DNA of 55,000 bases from Terriglobia bacterium (GTDB lineage: Bacteria > Acidobacteriota > Vicinamibacteria > Vicinamibacterales > CAVVIG01). Made by a program: the position numbers and the translations under genes. Below the pieces are notes generated by a model. The model was not told the origin of the DNA, searched no databases, and worked only from the letters and a program-made list of their open reading frames with translations. How positions within the stretch are numbered: position 1 is the first letter of the stretch; every line of letters begins with the position of its first letter. Below are positions 33,475-42,900 of the stretch, in pieces. The stretch spans positions 1 to 55,000 of the forward strand of contig JAIQFX010000018.1 in NCBI GenBank assembly GCA_020073005.1, written 5' to 3'.

Positions 33475-34707
33475 GTGAACGTCAAACAGGTGCTGCTGTG
33501 TGTCGTCGTGGCCGCAAGTCTGTCGGCAGGAACCGGAATGGTCTCGGCGCAGCAACCCGCGACACCGCCGCCCGCGCAGCCGCAGGCCGCGCCCGCGCCA
33601 CCTCCCTCGCCCAACGACTACAGCGATCCCAGGACCTGGCTCTGCAAACCCGGCCGCAAGGGAGATGCCTGCGACGTGGACCTCGCCACGACGATCGTCG
33701 CGGCCGATGGGACGCTGACGAAGGAAACGTCGAAGGCGAATCCGAACCCGCCGATCGACTGCTTCTACGTCTACCCGACCATCTCCACCGATCGCACGCC
33801 GAACAGCGACATGAATCCTGATCCGGCGGAGATGAACGTCGTCCGCCAGCAGTTCGCGCGGTTCGCGTCGCGGTGCAGGACCTACGCGCCGATGTACCGG
33901 CAGGTGACGCTGATGGGCCTGCAGCGCGTGCTCGCGCAGAACGCCGGCGGAAGTCCGCTGGCGAAGGGCGTGCAGTACGACGATGTGAAGGACGCGTGGA
34001 ATTACTATCTGCAGCACGACAACAACGGCCGGGGCGTCGTGCTCGTCGGGCACTCGCAGGGATCGTTCATCCTCAACCGCCTCATCAGCGAAGAGATCGA
34101 CGGCAAGCCCGTGCAGTCGCGGTTGGTCTCGGCGATTCTCCTCGGCACGGTCATCGCGGTGCCCAAGGGCAAGGACGTCGGCGGCACGTTCCAGCACGTG
34201 CCGCTCTGCAAGTCGGCGACGCAGACCGGCTGCGTCATCACGTACGCGTCGTTCCGATCGACGGTGAAGCCGCCAGCGAACACGCTCTTCGGCAAGGTGA
34301 GCGAGGCCGGCATGGAAGCCGCGTGCACGAATCCCGCCGCGCTCGGCGGCGGCAGCGGCGCGCTGCACGCGTATCTCGACGCGACCGGCAAGACGATCAC
34401 GAGCACGCCGAAGATGCAGCCGTGGGTGACAGGGCCGGCCGATCCGCCGATCGACACGCCGTGGGTCAGTGTGCCTGGCTTGCTGACGTCGCAGTGCGCG
34501 ACGAACGAGAACGCGACCTACCTCGAAGTCACCGTGCACGGCGATCCCAGCGATCCACGCGTCGACGACATCACCGGCGACATCGGGAATCCGCCGAACG
34601 TGCTCGCGAACTGGGGGCTGCACCTGATCGACGTCAATCTCTCGATGGGCAACCTCGTCGACATCGTCGGCCAGCAGGCCAAGGCGTACGCGGCGAAGAA
34701 GCGTTAG
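33475..34707 (+). CDS. Exported DUF3089 alpha/beta-hydrolase-like protein
   Basis: A 410-residue protein with a signal peptide (VLLCVVVAASLSAGTGMVSA) and a proline-rich linker (PPPAQPQAAPAPPPSP). The body has DPRTWLCKPG, DCFYVYPTISTDRTPNSDM, RTYAPMYRQVTL and a nucleophile elbow, VVLVGHSQGSFILNRLI, as in DUF3089 proteins. It is probably a lipase or esterase; the substrate is unknown. GGAGGG six bases before supports the second of two adjacent GTG codons as start. Its stop overlaps the stop of the convergent MetX-like gene. Confidence 0.86.
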   Translation: MNVKQVLLCVVVAASLSAGTGMVSAQQPATPPPAQPQAAPAPPPSPNDYSDPRTWLCKPGRKGDACDVDLATTIVAADGTLTKETSKANPNPPIDCFYVYPTISTDRTPNSDMNPDPAEMNVVRQQFARFASRCRTYAPMYRQVTLMGLQRVLAQNAGGSPLAKGVQYDDVKDAWNYYLQHDNNGRGVVLVGHSQGSFILNRLISEEIDGKPVQSRLVSAILLGTVIAVPKGKDVGGTFQHVPLCKSATQTGCVITYASFRSTVKPPANTLFGKVSEAGMEAACTNPAALGGGSGALHAYLDATGKTITSTPKMQPWVTGPADPPIDTPWVSVPGLLTSQCATNENATYLEVTVHGDPSDPRVDDITGDIGNPPNVLANWGLHLIDVNLSMGNLVDIVGQQAKAYAAKKR

Positions 34708-35780
34708 CGCAGGAACGCGGCGATCTCTTTGTTGATGAACGCCGCGTCGGTCGGATTGCCGCCGCCGCCGGCCGTGTGTCCCCACAGCGACGGAATCGGG
34801 ACGAACTTCACGTTCGTCAGAAACGTGCGCTCGGACTCCGCGTCCGTCACGGGAAAGTACAGATCGGTCGCGCCGGGCATATAAAGCACGCGCGCGTTGA
34901 TCGACGCGAGCGCGTGCTCGATGTTGCCGTCGAAACCCCTGGTCTTGCTGATGTCGTGATCCTGCCAGGTGTGCGCGAGCTGCACGGCGTCGTTGAGGTT
35001 GCGTGAGTGCCAGCTGCGGACGCTGTCGGCGAGCACCTGCTCGACGCTCGCCGAGCGCGGCTTGAAGAGCTCCTGCCGCCACCACTCCTGCGAGTACACC
35101 CACGCCGACCAGTGCTGCGCCCACGCCTTGATGCCGTCCTCGGGCAGCTCGGTGTAGTCGCCGCCGTTCCATCGCGGATCCGCGGTCAGCGCGCTGATGG
35201 CGCTCTCGAGACGGACGCGGCCGTGGCCATAGGTCTTGGCGGTGCCGCAGAGCGCGACAATCGCGTCGACCTCAGCCGGGTGACTCGCGGCCCACTGAAA
35301 CGCCTGCTGCGCGCCCATCGAGAAACCGATCACGGCGCGCAGGTGCTGCACGCCCAGACCATTGAGCACCTTGCGTGACGCCTCGACGTCATCTCGAATG
35401 GCGACGCGCGGAAAGCGAGGTCCGTCGAACGGCGCGGGCGTGTTGCTCGGCGACGACGACGCGCTGCTGCCGAACATCTCCGTCGCGACGATGAAGTACT
35501 TCGCGGGGTCGAGCGCGCGATCCGGACCGACGAGGAACTGATAGCTCAGCGCGCGGCCGCCGTACCACGACGGCAGCAGGATCGCGTTATCTTTGGCGGC
35601 GTTCAGCGTGCCCCACGTGACGTACGTCACGTGCGCGTTGTCGATCGACACTCCGCTCTCGAACGTGAAGCGGCCGAGCGCGAAACTCTTGACCGTCCCG
35701 TCCTGCGCGCGCGCAAGGCCGCAGACGAGCAGAAGCGCGCTGACGATCCACAGACGGAGGTTGAAGCGCCGGACACGCAT
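34704..35780 (-). CDS. Exported alpha/beta hydrolase related to homoserine acetyltransferase
   Basis: A 358-residue protein with a signal peptide (LWIVSALLLVCGLARAQ). HVTYVTWGTLNAAKDNAILL, GGRALSYQFLVGPDRALDP and AVIGFSMGAQQAFQWAASHP (nucleophile Ser) are close to the MetX fold. ARVLYMPGATDLYFPVTDAE holds the likely acid and PSLWGHTAGGG the His. True MetX is cytoplasmic; the signal peptide argues for a secreted hydrolase instead of methionine synthesis. It lies 11 bases after the tannase-like gene and is probably co-transcribed with it. Confidence 0.85.
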   Translation of the reverse strand: MRVRRFNLRLWIVSALLLVCGLARAQDGTVKSFALGRFTFESGVSIDNAHVTYVTWGTLNAAKDNAILLPSWYGGRALSYQFLVGPDRALDPAKYFIVATEMFGSSASSSPSNTPAPFDGPRFPRVAIRDDVEASRKVLNGLGVQHLRAVIGFSMGAQQAFQWAASHPAEVDAIVALCGTAKTYGHGRVRLESAISALTADPRWNGGDYTELPEDGIKAWAQHWSAWVYSQEWWRQELFKPRSASVEQVLADSVRSWHSRNLNDAVQLAHTWQDHDISKTRGFDGNIEHALASINARVLYMPGATDLYFPVTDAESERTFLTNVKFVPIPSLWGHTAGGGGNPTDAAFINKEIAAFLR

Positions 35781-35791
35781 GGGTGGCTCTC

Positions 35792-37345
35792 CTACTTGCA
35801 CGTGAAGTTCGCGGCGTCGTTGGTGTCGCCCGAGCCCTTGTACGCCGCGATCGCCGGATACGGACACAGCGGCCGCGTGCGATCGGCGACGCCGCTATTC
35901 AGGTGCGACGCCTGAATGAGCGTGGGCGTCTTCTTCTGCTCCACCCACTGCTCGAGGACCGTCACGCTGTCGAACGTGCTCGTGCCGTCGCCGCCGGCGC
36001 AGTGCGCCATGCCCGGCACCATGAACAGCCGAATCGAGTCCGCGGCCTTGTCCGCGCCGCCCGACGCCTTCGCGACGCTCGAGTAGTAGTTGATGCTGTT
36101 GCGCGGAGCGATCAGCTGATCGCTCCAGCCGTGATACATCAGCAGCCTGCCGCCGCGGCTGAAGAACGGTTTCAGGTTCGGATCGGTCGCGTTCAGCAGG
36201 ACATCGTCCTGCTCGTCGATCATCGCCACGTCTTTGTCGAAGTCGAGCGTCTTGAAGTCCCAGTCAGGATTCTTGAACACGTCGTACTTGAAGAACGTGT
36301 CCGCGATGCTCAGCGGCGCGGGTCCCGCCAGCCCGGCCCAGCCGAGCTCGCTGCCGGGTTCCAGTCCGGGAAACAGCACCGCGCCCTTCGAGTTTTTCGC
36401 GGGGCTGTAGATCTTCCGGGCCGTCTCCACCTGCGGCGCCGTCAGACACGCCGGCGTATCGTCGCCGGCGCACTGGATCGTCTTCGGATCGAAATGGCAC
36501 TTCCCCGGATCTTCGATCACGCCGTCCTTGACGCCGTCGATCATGTCGCACGCGTCCAGCGCCGCCTTGTGGACGGCCGCGTACTTCTCGCGCGGGATCA
36601 GGCTCGCGGGATCCTTCAGCGACGCCTGCGCGACCCAGATGCTGTGCGTCAGCAGGTGCGTCATGTAGTTCGCCGGCGCGCCCGCGATGATGCCGTCGTA
36701 GTCGGACGGAAACGTCTGCGCCTCTTTCAAGCCCTGACGGCCGCCGGTCGAGCAGCCGTTCCAGTACGACAACGTTGGCGCGCTGCCGTAGTACCTGTTC
36801 TCGATGAGCTTGGCCATCACGGTCATCTCGTGAACGGCGCGATACGCGAAGTCGACGAGCTTCTCGGGATGATCGAACGCGAAGCTGGCATCGCCGCCGT
36901 TGCCGGCGTGACCGGTGTCGGTCGACGCAGTCGCGTAGCCGCGGCGAATCGCGGCGGCCATCGCGGGAAAGGAAATCGCGCCGGCCCATCCGCCGTTGCC
37001 GACCGCTTCGAACTTTCCGTTCCAGCCGGACGCCGGCATCCAGACTTCAATCTTGATGTCGGAGTCACTCGACGGTTCCAGCATCGCCGTGACGCGACAG
37101 AATGCCGGCAGATCGCGAAACAGCTGCGCTGCCGCAGGCGGCGCGGGAGGCCCTTGGGGGGCCGTCGCGCCGGATGCGACAGGAGGCGCGAAGGCCCCGG
37201 CGTCGACGACTCGCGCGGACGTGATCGTCGTGTCACGGAGCATCATCGACTTGAGGCTCTCGCACGACGCGGCCGCGGTCAGAGTGCGGGCGCCGACCAT
37301 CGTTGCGAGGAGAATCGCGCACAGTCCAGCTGCGAGAATCTTCAC
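35792..37345 (-). CDS. Exported tannase/feruloyl-esterase-family protein
   Basis: A 517-residue protein with a signal peptide (ILAAGLCAILLATMVGARTL). The family elbow GCSTGGRQGLKEAQTFPSDY contains the nucleophile Ser, with YDGIIAGAPANYMTHL after it; GGRLLMYHGWSDQLIAP and VPGMAHCAGGDG supply the acid and His. The paired Cys residues next to the Ser and His (CSTGG, HCAGG) are a tannase-family trait. It would cleave esters of plant phenolics. GTG at 37345 has GGAGG before it; a longer form would start inside a family E repeat. It forms a likely operon with the MetX-like hydrolase. Confidence 0.88.
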   Translation of the reverse strand: MKILAAGLCAILLATMVGARTLTAAASCESLKSMMLRDTTITSARVVDAGAFAPPVASGATAPQGPPAPPAAAQLFRDLPAFCRVTAMLEPSSDSDIKIEVWMPASGWNGKFEAVGNGGWAGAISFPAMAAAIRRGYATASTDTGHAGNGGDASFAFDHPEKLVDFAYRAVHEMTVMAKLIENRYYGSAPTLSYWNGCSTGGRQGLKEAQTFPSDYDGIIAGAPANYMTHLLTHSIWVAQASLKDPASLIPREKYAAVHKAALDACDMIDGVKDGVIEDPGKCHFDPKTIQCAGDDTPACLTAPQVETARKIYSPAKNSKGAVLFPGLEPGSELGWAGLAGPAPLSIADTFFKYDVFKNPDWDFKTLDFDKDVAMIDEQDDVLLNATDPNLKPFFSRGGRLLMYHGWSDQLIAPRNSINYYSSVAKASGGADKAADSIRLFMVPGMAHCAGGDGTSTFDSVTVLEQWVEQKKTPTLIQASHLNSGVADRTRPLCPYPAIAAYKGSGDTNDAANFTCK

Positions 37346-37356
37346 GGCCGCCTCCA

Positions 37357-37383
37357 CGGTCCGGCTGAAGCCGGACGCCACTA
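37357..37383. repeat. Family E hairpin repeat
   Basis: GGTCCGGCTGAAGCCGGACG and then CCACTAC; second copy at 46482-46501 (CATCCGGCCGAAGCCGGACG). The trmO stop codon (37381-37383) is at its edge. Confidence 0.75.
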
Positions 37384-37830
37384 CAGCGTCTTCCGCTGCT
37401 CCGCCTCAGCCAGCCAGCCCCGTCGCAGTTGTTCCGCAGGCACGCTCGACAGATACGGCTTGATGTCCAGGATCGGCGTGCCGTCGAGCATGTCCACGCC
37501 GCGAACGAACAGTTTCGGTCCCTCGCGGCGGAGCAATTCTACGATCGTCAGGCCGATCGCGTTCGGCCGCCGCGGCGATCGTGTTGCGAAAACGCCGTGC
37601 GGCTTGGTGTCGGTCGGCGGGCACGCGGTCAAATCGTAACCGGTCACGCGATCGAACAGCCAGATCACGTAGAGATGCGAGAAGCCTTCGATGTCCGCGA
37701 GACCCGCCTCGAATTCAGGCGAAATCTCCAGCACGCCCTCCGCCCGATGCTCCGCGCCGCAGCCTTTGGGAATCTGGGACGTCTCCGCGTACGGACTTCG
37801 GACGACGCCGATCGCCTGCATCGTGACCAT
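37381..37830 (-). CDS. trmO: tRNA t6A37 methyltransferase TrmO (TsaA family)
   Basis: A 149-residue protein of the TsaA/TrmO beta-barrel family, which N6-methylates threonylcarbamoyl-A37 in tRNA. Motifs are IGVVRSPYAETSQIPKGCGA, GFSHLYVIWLF, HGVFATRSPRRPNAIGLTIV and VRGVDMLDGTPILDIKPYL. Length equals the conserved TsaA domain only. It stands upstream of the tannase-like gene on the same strand, separated by a family E hairpin. Confidence 0.9.
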   Translation of the reverse strand: MVTMQAIGVVRSPYAETSQIPKGCGAEHRAEGVLEISPEFEAGLADIEGFSHLYVIWLFDRVTGYDLTACPPTDTKPHGVFATRSPRRPNAIGLTIVELLRREGPKLFVRGVDMLDGTPILDIKPYLSSVPAEQLRRGWLAEAEQRKTL

Positions 37831-37846
37831 GGCGTCATTATCGATC

Positions 37847-37873
37847 AGGCTCGCCTGAAAGGCTCGCGCGACA
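37847..37873. repeat. Family A motif
   Basis: AGGCTCGCCTGAAAGGCTCG followed by CGCGACA, between trmO and the VWFA gene end. Same core as at 3760 and 13435. Confidence 0.8.
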
Positions 37874-37877
37874 ACGT

Positions 37878-39980
37878 CTACTTGCGCACGTACAGCTGGA
37901 AGCGCGGGAACGTGAACGCGGCGGCCGCGTCGTCGACGATGTTGATCTGGCAGGTGTAGAGGCCGGGCGGCAGCGATGACGCGGGCACGTCGAACTGAAA
38001 CACCGCCGTCTTCTTGTCCGATCCGCCGAGCTCCGTCGTCTGGACGACGGGCGTCTCGAACGCGCGGACCTTGCCGCGGAAGAACGCGATGCTCGTCATC
38101 ACCTTGACCGGTTGAGCGGGCTCGTAGACCTCGTAATAGAAGTAGAGATGCTGCCCGGCCGAGACGACGTGCGTCACGTTCGGCACGAGCTCGCGGCCGT
38201 CGCGCACGAGCGGGTTGTCGTTGCCCTTCCGCGCGTTCGGCGTCAGCTGCGTGCCCACGACGACCGAGCTCAGCTTGACGGTGTTCGCCGCATTCTTCTT
38301 CACGTCCGGAACGACCACGTCGGTCTCGTACGATCCGAACGTGCCGATCGCGTTCTCGCGCACGACGACTTTGACGTGATACTTGCCCGGCGGCATCTCG
38401 AATCCCGTTTCGTACTGCACGGTCTTCTTCTTCAGATCGTCTGCAGCATCGGTCGACAGCTTCACCGTGTCGCGGATGCGGCCGACCGGCCGGCGCTGCT
38501 CGTCGCGCACGAGACCGAGCACGTCGATCGACGCCTTGGCCTTGTCGGTCGTCTTCGTGATCGGCAGCTGATACCCGGGCACGACGACCGACAGCGGGAC
38601 GTAGTAGCGGTTGTCGCCGAGGCGGAAGTACGACGTGGAGACGAACGCGCTGAGATCGGTCGCGGACAGATCCGAAATCAGCTGATCCTGCAGTTGCTCC
38701 TCGCGGTCGTCCTTCGTCGAGTGCGCGAAGTCGCGCGGCGCATAGTAGCCGGAGCGATACTCGACCTTCAGATCACTGCGCTTCAGTTTCACGCGAATGC
38801 GCCTGAATCGGCCGTCGCGACTGGGATTGCTGCTGCTGTAGCCCAGCACGTAGTACGCCGACGTGTCGTTCACGACTTTGTCGAACACCTGGCCGAACGT
38901 GTTGGAATCGAAGAACGCCCGCCCGCCGGTGTCCTCCGCCATTGTCGTCAGCGTGTCCTGCGACGCCGCCTGACTGCTGACCTGGTTGCGCTGCGACGCG
39001 CCCGAGAACGTCGACGTCCCGCGGCGGCTGCCCTGCGTCGCGTCGCCGCCGGGCACCATCGCCTGCAGGCCGCGCATGTCGGCCGCGTAGATCGAGACGT
39101 TCGCTCGATTCGCGCGATCCACGGTGCGGCGCAGCTGGACCTGGTTGTCCTGTTGCTGCGTCATGCCGCTGCTGAAGTAGATGACGGACTTCTTCTGCTC
39201 GATGCCGGACAGCTCGTCGGCGAGCGTCTGCAGCGCATCGAGCCGGCGATCGGTGTTGAAGATGTTGAACTCCGTGTCGTCGGCCGCAAACGCGCTGCCG
39301 TTGTCGGCGGTGTCCTCGACGTCGCCGTTGCCGCCGGCCTCGAAGCCGGCGCCGTTCACGCCGCCGAAGCCGTCGATGACCGCGGCCAGCTGCTCGCGGT
39401 CGGCGGTGAAGTCCTGCACGACGTCCAGCGACGTGGAAAACGACGCGACGGCGATCAGATCCGCCGGCGACAGCTTCGTGTCAAGGTAGTCGTGCGCGGC
39501 CTTGACCGCGCGCTCGAGCTCCTCCGGCTGCATCGAGCTGAGGTCGAAGAACAGGACGATGAGCCGGCGTCCGCGCATGTCGATCTTCGCGGGTGCCGGC
39601 GCTTGCGGCTGTGGTCGGGCGAGCCTTTCAGGCGAGCGTGAATTCGGCGGCAGAATCACCGCGGTCTCGCTCGGCTGAAAGCCTCGCGCTACGTCCGCAG
39701 CGGCATCCAGCTTGTCGAGTTCTTCGAAGTCGAAGCTCGTGATCGTCTGCGGCTTGTCGTCTTCGGTGACCGTGAAGTCGTCGCGCGTCAGCGTCCGCAC
39801 GACCGCGCCCGACTTGTCGCGCACGACGACGTTCACGAGCACGAGCTCGGTGCCGGAGCGAAAGACCTGCCGCGGCTGCGCCGGCGTCTGCGCCTGCGAC
39901 ACGATCGACAACAGGAGAACGAAGAGCAGGACGTTTAACCGCGGAGATCGCAAAGAACGCAGAGAGAGATAGGTGCTCAT
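37878..39980 (-). CDS. Exported acidobacterial VWFA-related protein with repeat-derived segments
   Basis: A 700-residue exported protein. FRSGTELVLVNVVVRDKSGA and TRDDFTVTEDDKPQTI form the beta domain that precedes the VWA domain in acidobacterial VWFA-related proteins. The VWA domain starts at GRRLIVLFFDLSSM; its MIDAS is imperfect (DLSSM, where DxSxS is usual). KSVIYFSSGMTQQ and YYVLGYSSSNPSRDGRFRRI follow, then a C-terminal beta region. Role is unknown, perhaps adhesion or a partner of the receptor. Its ATG overlaps the TonB-gene stop (TGATG). The signal peptide is partly encoded by family B, and residues 97-122 by family A repeats. Confidence 0.87.
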   Translation of the reverse strand: MSTYLSLRSLRSPRLNVLLFVLLLSIVSQAQTPAQPRQVFRSGTELVLVNVVVRDKSGAVVRTLTRDDFTVTEDDKPQTITSFDFEELDKLDAAADVARGFQPSETAVILPPNSRSPERLARPQPQAPAPAKIDMRGRRLIVLFFDLSSMQPEELERAVKAAHDYLDTKLSPADLIAVASFSTSLDVVQDFTADREQLAAVIDGFGGVNGAGFEAGGNGDVEDTADNGSAFAADDTEFNIFNTDRRLDALQTLADELSGIEQKKSVIYFSSGMTQQQDNQVQLRRTVDRANRANVSIYAADMRGLQAMVPGGDATQGSRRGTSTFSGASQRNQVSSQAASQDTLTTMAEDTGGRAFFDSNTFGQVFDKVVNDTSAYYVLGYSSSNPSRDGRFRRIRVKLKRSDLKVEYRSGYYAPRDFAHSTKDDREEQLQDQLISDLSATDLSAFVSTSYFRLGDNRYYVPLSVVVPGYQLPITKTTDKAKASIDVLGLVRDEQRRPVGRIRDTVKLSTDAADDLKKKTVQYETGFEMPPGKYHVKVVVRENAIGTFGSYETDVVVPDVKKNAANTVKLSSVVVGTQLTPNARKGNDNPLVRDGRELVPNVTHVVSAGQHLYFYYEVYEPAQPVKVMTSIAFFRGKVRAFETPVVQTTELGGSDKKTAVFQFDVPASSLPPGLYTCQINIVDDAAAAFTFPRFQLYVRK
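39618..39693. repeat. Family A inverted pair inside the VWFA gene
   Basis: GGCGAGCCTTTCAGGCGAGC at 39618 and CGCTCGGCTGAAAGCCTCGC with GCTACG ending at 39693 face each other. The segment is read in frame as VARGFQPSETAVIL to SPERLARPQ, a linker between the N-terminal beta domain and the VWA domain. Confidence 0.85.
39930..39967. repeat. Family B half-copy inside the VWFA signal peptide (B4)
   Basis: ACGTTTAACCGCGGAGATCG with CAAAGAACGCAGAG matches one arm of the intergenic copy at 16157-16240 in 30 of 34 positions. On the coding strand it gives LRSLRSPRLNV in the signal peptide of the VWFA protein. Confidence 0.85.
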
Positions 39981-42900
39981 CAGAACCTGAACCGCAGCTG
40001 CACCTGCACCTTGCGCATCGGACGGACGCTCGTGACGCGGCCGAACGTCGGCGAGTTGACGTTGGTGTCGATCGACGCGAACTGCACCTGGTTGAAGAGA
40101 TTGCTCGCGAGAATCTGGATCGACATGCCGCGCGTCTGGCTGAACGTCAGGTTCTTCGTCAGGCCCATCGACATGTTCGACGTGCCCGGACCGATGATCG
40201 TGTTGCGGCCGGCGTTGCCGAAAGCGCCCGGCGCCGGAATGGAAAACGCCGACGTGTTGAAGAACATCAGCGACGAAGGATCCGCGATCTGGATCGGATC
40301 GCCGTTGTAGTTCGCGCGCAGCGTGCCGTTGACGCCTTTCGCCACGTCGCCGACGTTGCCGAGCACGCGCGCGGTGAACGGCGTGCCCGACGCGAGCGTC
40401 ACCGTGCCGTTCACCTGCCAGTTGCCCAGCAGCGCGTCCATCCCGCCGTCGCCGTTGAACCAGCGCTTGTTCGCGCCGAACGGCAGCTCGTACGCGAAAT
40501 CTCCCGCGAAGCGATGGCGCTGATCGAAGCTCGACAGCCCGCGCTCGGCTGCGAGATCCTGATCGTTCTGCGCGACCGTCCCGCCTCCCCCGCCGCCCCC
40601 TCCAGCAATTGATGACGCATCGTCCATCGACTTCGACAGCGTATACGTGGCGCCCATCCCAAGGCCGTTCGTCATGCGCTTGCGCAGCCGGAGCGTCAGC
40701 GAGTTCATGATCGACGTGCCTTCGGACGATTCCCAGATGAACGGCGCGACGCCGGCGATCAGCAGTCCGCTCGGCCCGCGGTTCGGCGCGCGCAGGATGT
40801 CCAGGTTCGCGCCTTTCGTGCCGGTGTAGCCCGCGCCGAACTGCAGCGTCCGCGTGAGGTCGCGCTGCAGATCGAGATTCCAGATCTGCACGTAGCCGAG
40901 GCGGTAATTCGGATCGACCGCGAACGTATTCGCCGTCGTGCCCGGCTGGACGTTCAGCAGCGCGGTCTCGAGCGGGACAAAGGCCTTCGCGGTCGAGAGG
41001 ACCGTGCTGGTGACGGCGAACGGCGGCTGACCCGCGAGCTGCTGCGCGATCGACTGGTAGACGCTCGAGTTGTAGTTGATGCCGTAGCCCGTGCGAACGA
41101 CGGTGCCCGGCTTCGGCCGCCACGCGATCCCGACGCGCGGCGCGAAGCCGGCGCGGAACGGACGGACGATCGTGTCGGGCAGCGCGCCGGAGTACGGACC
41201 CGTCCCGCCTGCGACGATCGGCACGGCCGCCGTGAATCCGGGCGCCGCGTCGAGCGTGACGAGCCGGTTGCTGGCTTCGGAGATCGGCGAGAAATATTCG
41301 TAGCGCAGGCCGGCGTTGACGGTCACGGTGTCCGTCGCGCGCCAGTCGTCCTGCAGAAACAGATCCCACGATCGCGATCGGAACTGCTCGAGCCCCGGTC
41401 CGTACTGGACCGTCGCCTGCTGCGGCAGGCCGAGCAGAAAGTCCGCGAAGTCCACGCCGCTGTAGAGGCCGGTGAAGACGAAGCTGCCGCGCGCGTTCGC
41501 GTCCGTCCGGCTATCGGCGTGAATGTCGCGATAGTCTCCGCCGAAGCGGACCGTGCTGCGGCCGATCGTCTTCACGATCGTGTCGCCCGCCGACAGCGTC
41601 CGATCGGTGCGCATCGACGGGTTCGTGTCGCGCACGCTGGAGAACGACGAGAACGACAGGCCGGGCGCGCCCCAGTCGAAGGGATCGGCGGACACGCCCT
41701 GCAGCCCCGCGAGGCCGGCGATGTTCTGCGAGCCCGCGTAGAGATTCTGCGTCTCGGCGTGCTGGCGGTTGAAGCCGAACCGCAGTGAGTGCGTGAGTCC
41801 GAGCTTCGTGAACGAATAGTTGACCGGAATGTCCCACGCGCTCGTGTTCGACGTCCCGCCGAGCGTGGGGAACGGATTCGTGTTCGTGTTGTCCGCGTGC
41901 CGATAGTGAATCTGGACGTTGAGGTTCGACACGCCCGCGCGGCCTGGCGCGCCGCCCGGACCGCCGCGCCCGCCCCCGCCGGCGCCCCCGCGTCCGCCTC
42001 CGCGGCCGCCGCCGCGCCCCGCCGCGGCGCCGAACGTCCGCACGAACCGCGCGTTCACGTCGTCCATGTGGCTCGTCGTCGTCGTGACGGTGTGGAAGTT
42101 CTGCTTGTCGCCGGTTTGATTCGGCGCGGGAATCAGATTCAACAGCGCCGCCGCCGCCGGATCGATCCGCTTCGACGGAATCTGATTGTTGACGAACGGC
42201 TGTCCCGTCGCCGGATCGACGATCGTGCGGCCGAGCGTCGACAGATCGCCCGCGCGTTCGGCGAGCGTCGGCACCGTCGAGTACGCGTCGTACGGATTGC
42301 GCGAGTGGTTGCCGGTGTAATTCAGGAAGAAGAACGTGCGCGGGCTGTCGATCACTTTCGGGATGACGAGCGGTCCGCCGAGGTTCGCGCCGAAGCGCTG
42401 CTGCAGGTAGTCCGGCTTCGTCGTCTGCTGACCGTTGAGCGCGTACGGCGCCGCGTCGAGCAGCGACGAGTCCGAGCTCTCGAACACGTTGCCGCGAATC
42501 TGATTCCCGCGTCCGCCGCGGCCGCCGCGTCCACCGAACGGTCCGCCGCCCGGACCGAATCCGCCGCGTCCGCCACCCGGCGCGCCCGGCGGTCCCTGTC
42601 CACCCGGACCACCAAACCCGCCTGGCCCACCTGCCCCGCCCGGCCCGCCCGCGCCGAACGCATCACCGAATCCATCGCCGAACCGTCCCGCGAAATCGCC
42701 GGGACCGTTCGGTCCGAAGAAACCCGCGGTCGCCTGCGACGCGCCGATCGACGTCACCGATTCGGCGGACGTCTCCGGCGAGAATCCGGGCGGCAGCAGG
42801 AGCTGCGCGGCGGAGTCGCCGCCGCCGCCCGCGTCGTCCGGACGCGCGAGGCCCGCCTGATCCGCGAGCAGCTCGAGACTTTGAAACTGCTGCGCCGGCG

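Noticed and set aside
34704-35780. Methionine biosynthesis enzyme MetX
   Set aside because: The fold matches, but a clear signal peptide and neighbours that are exported hydrolases argue against a cytoplasmic acetyltransferase.
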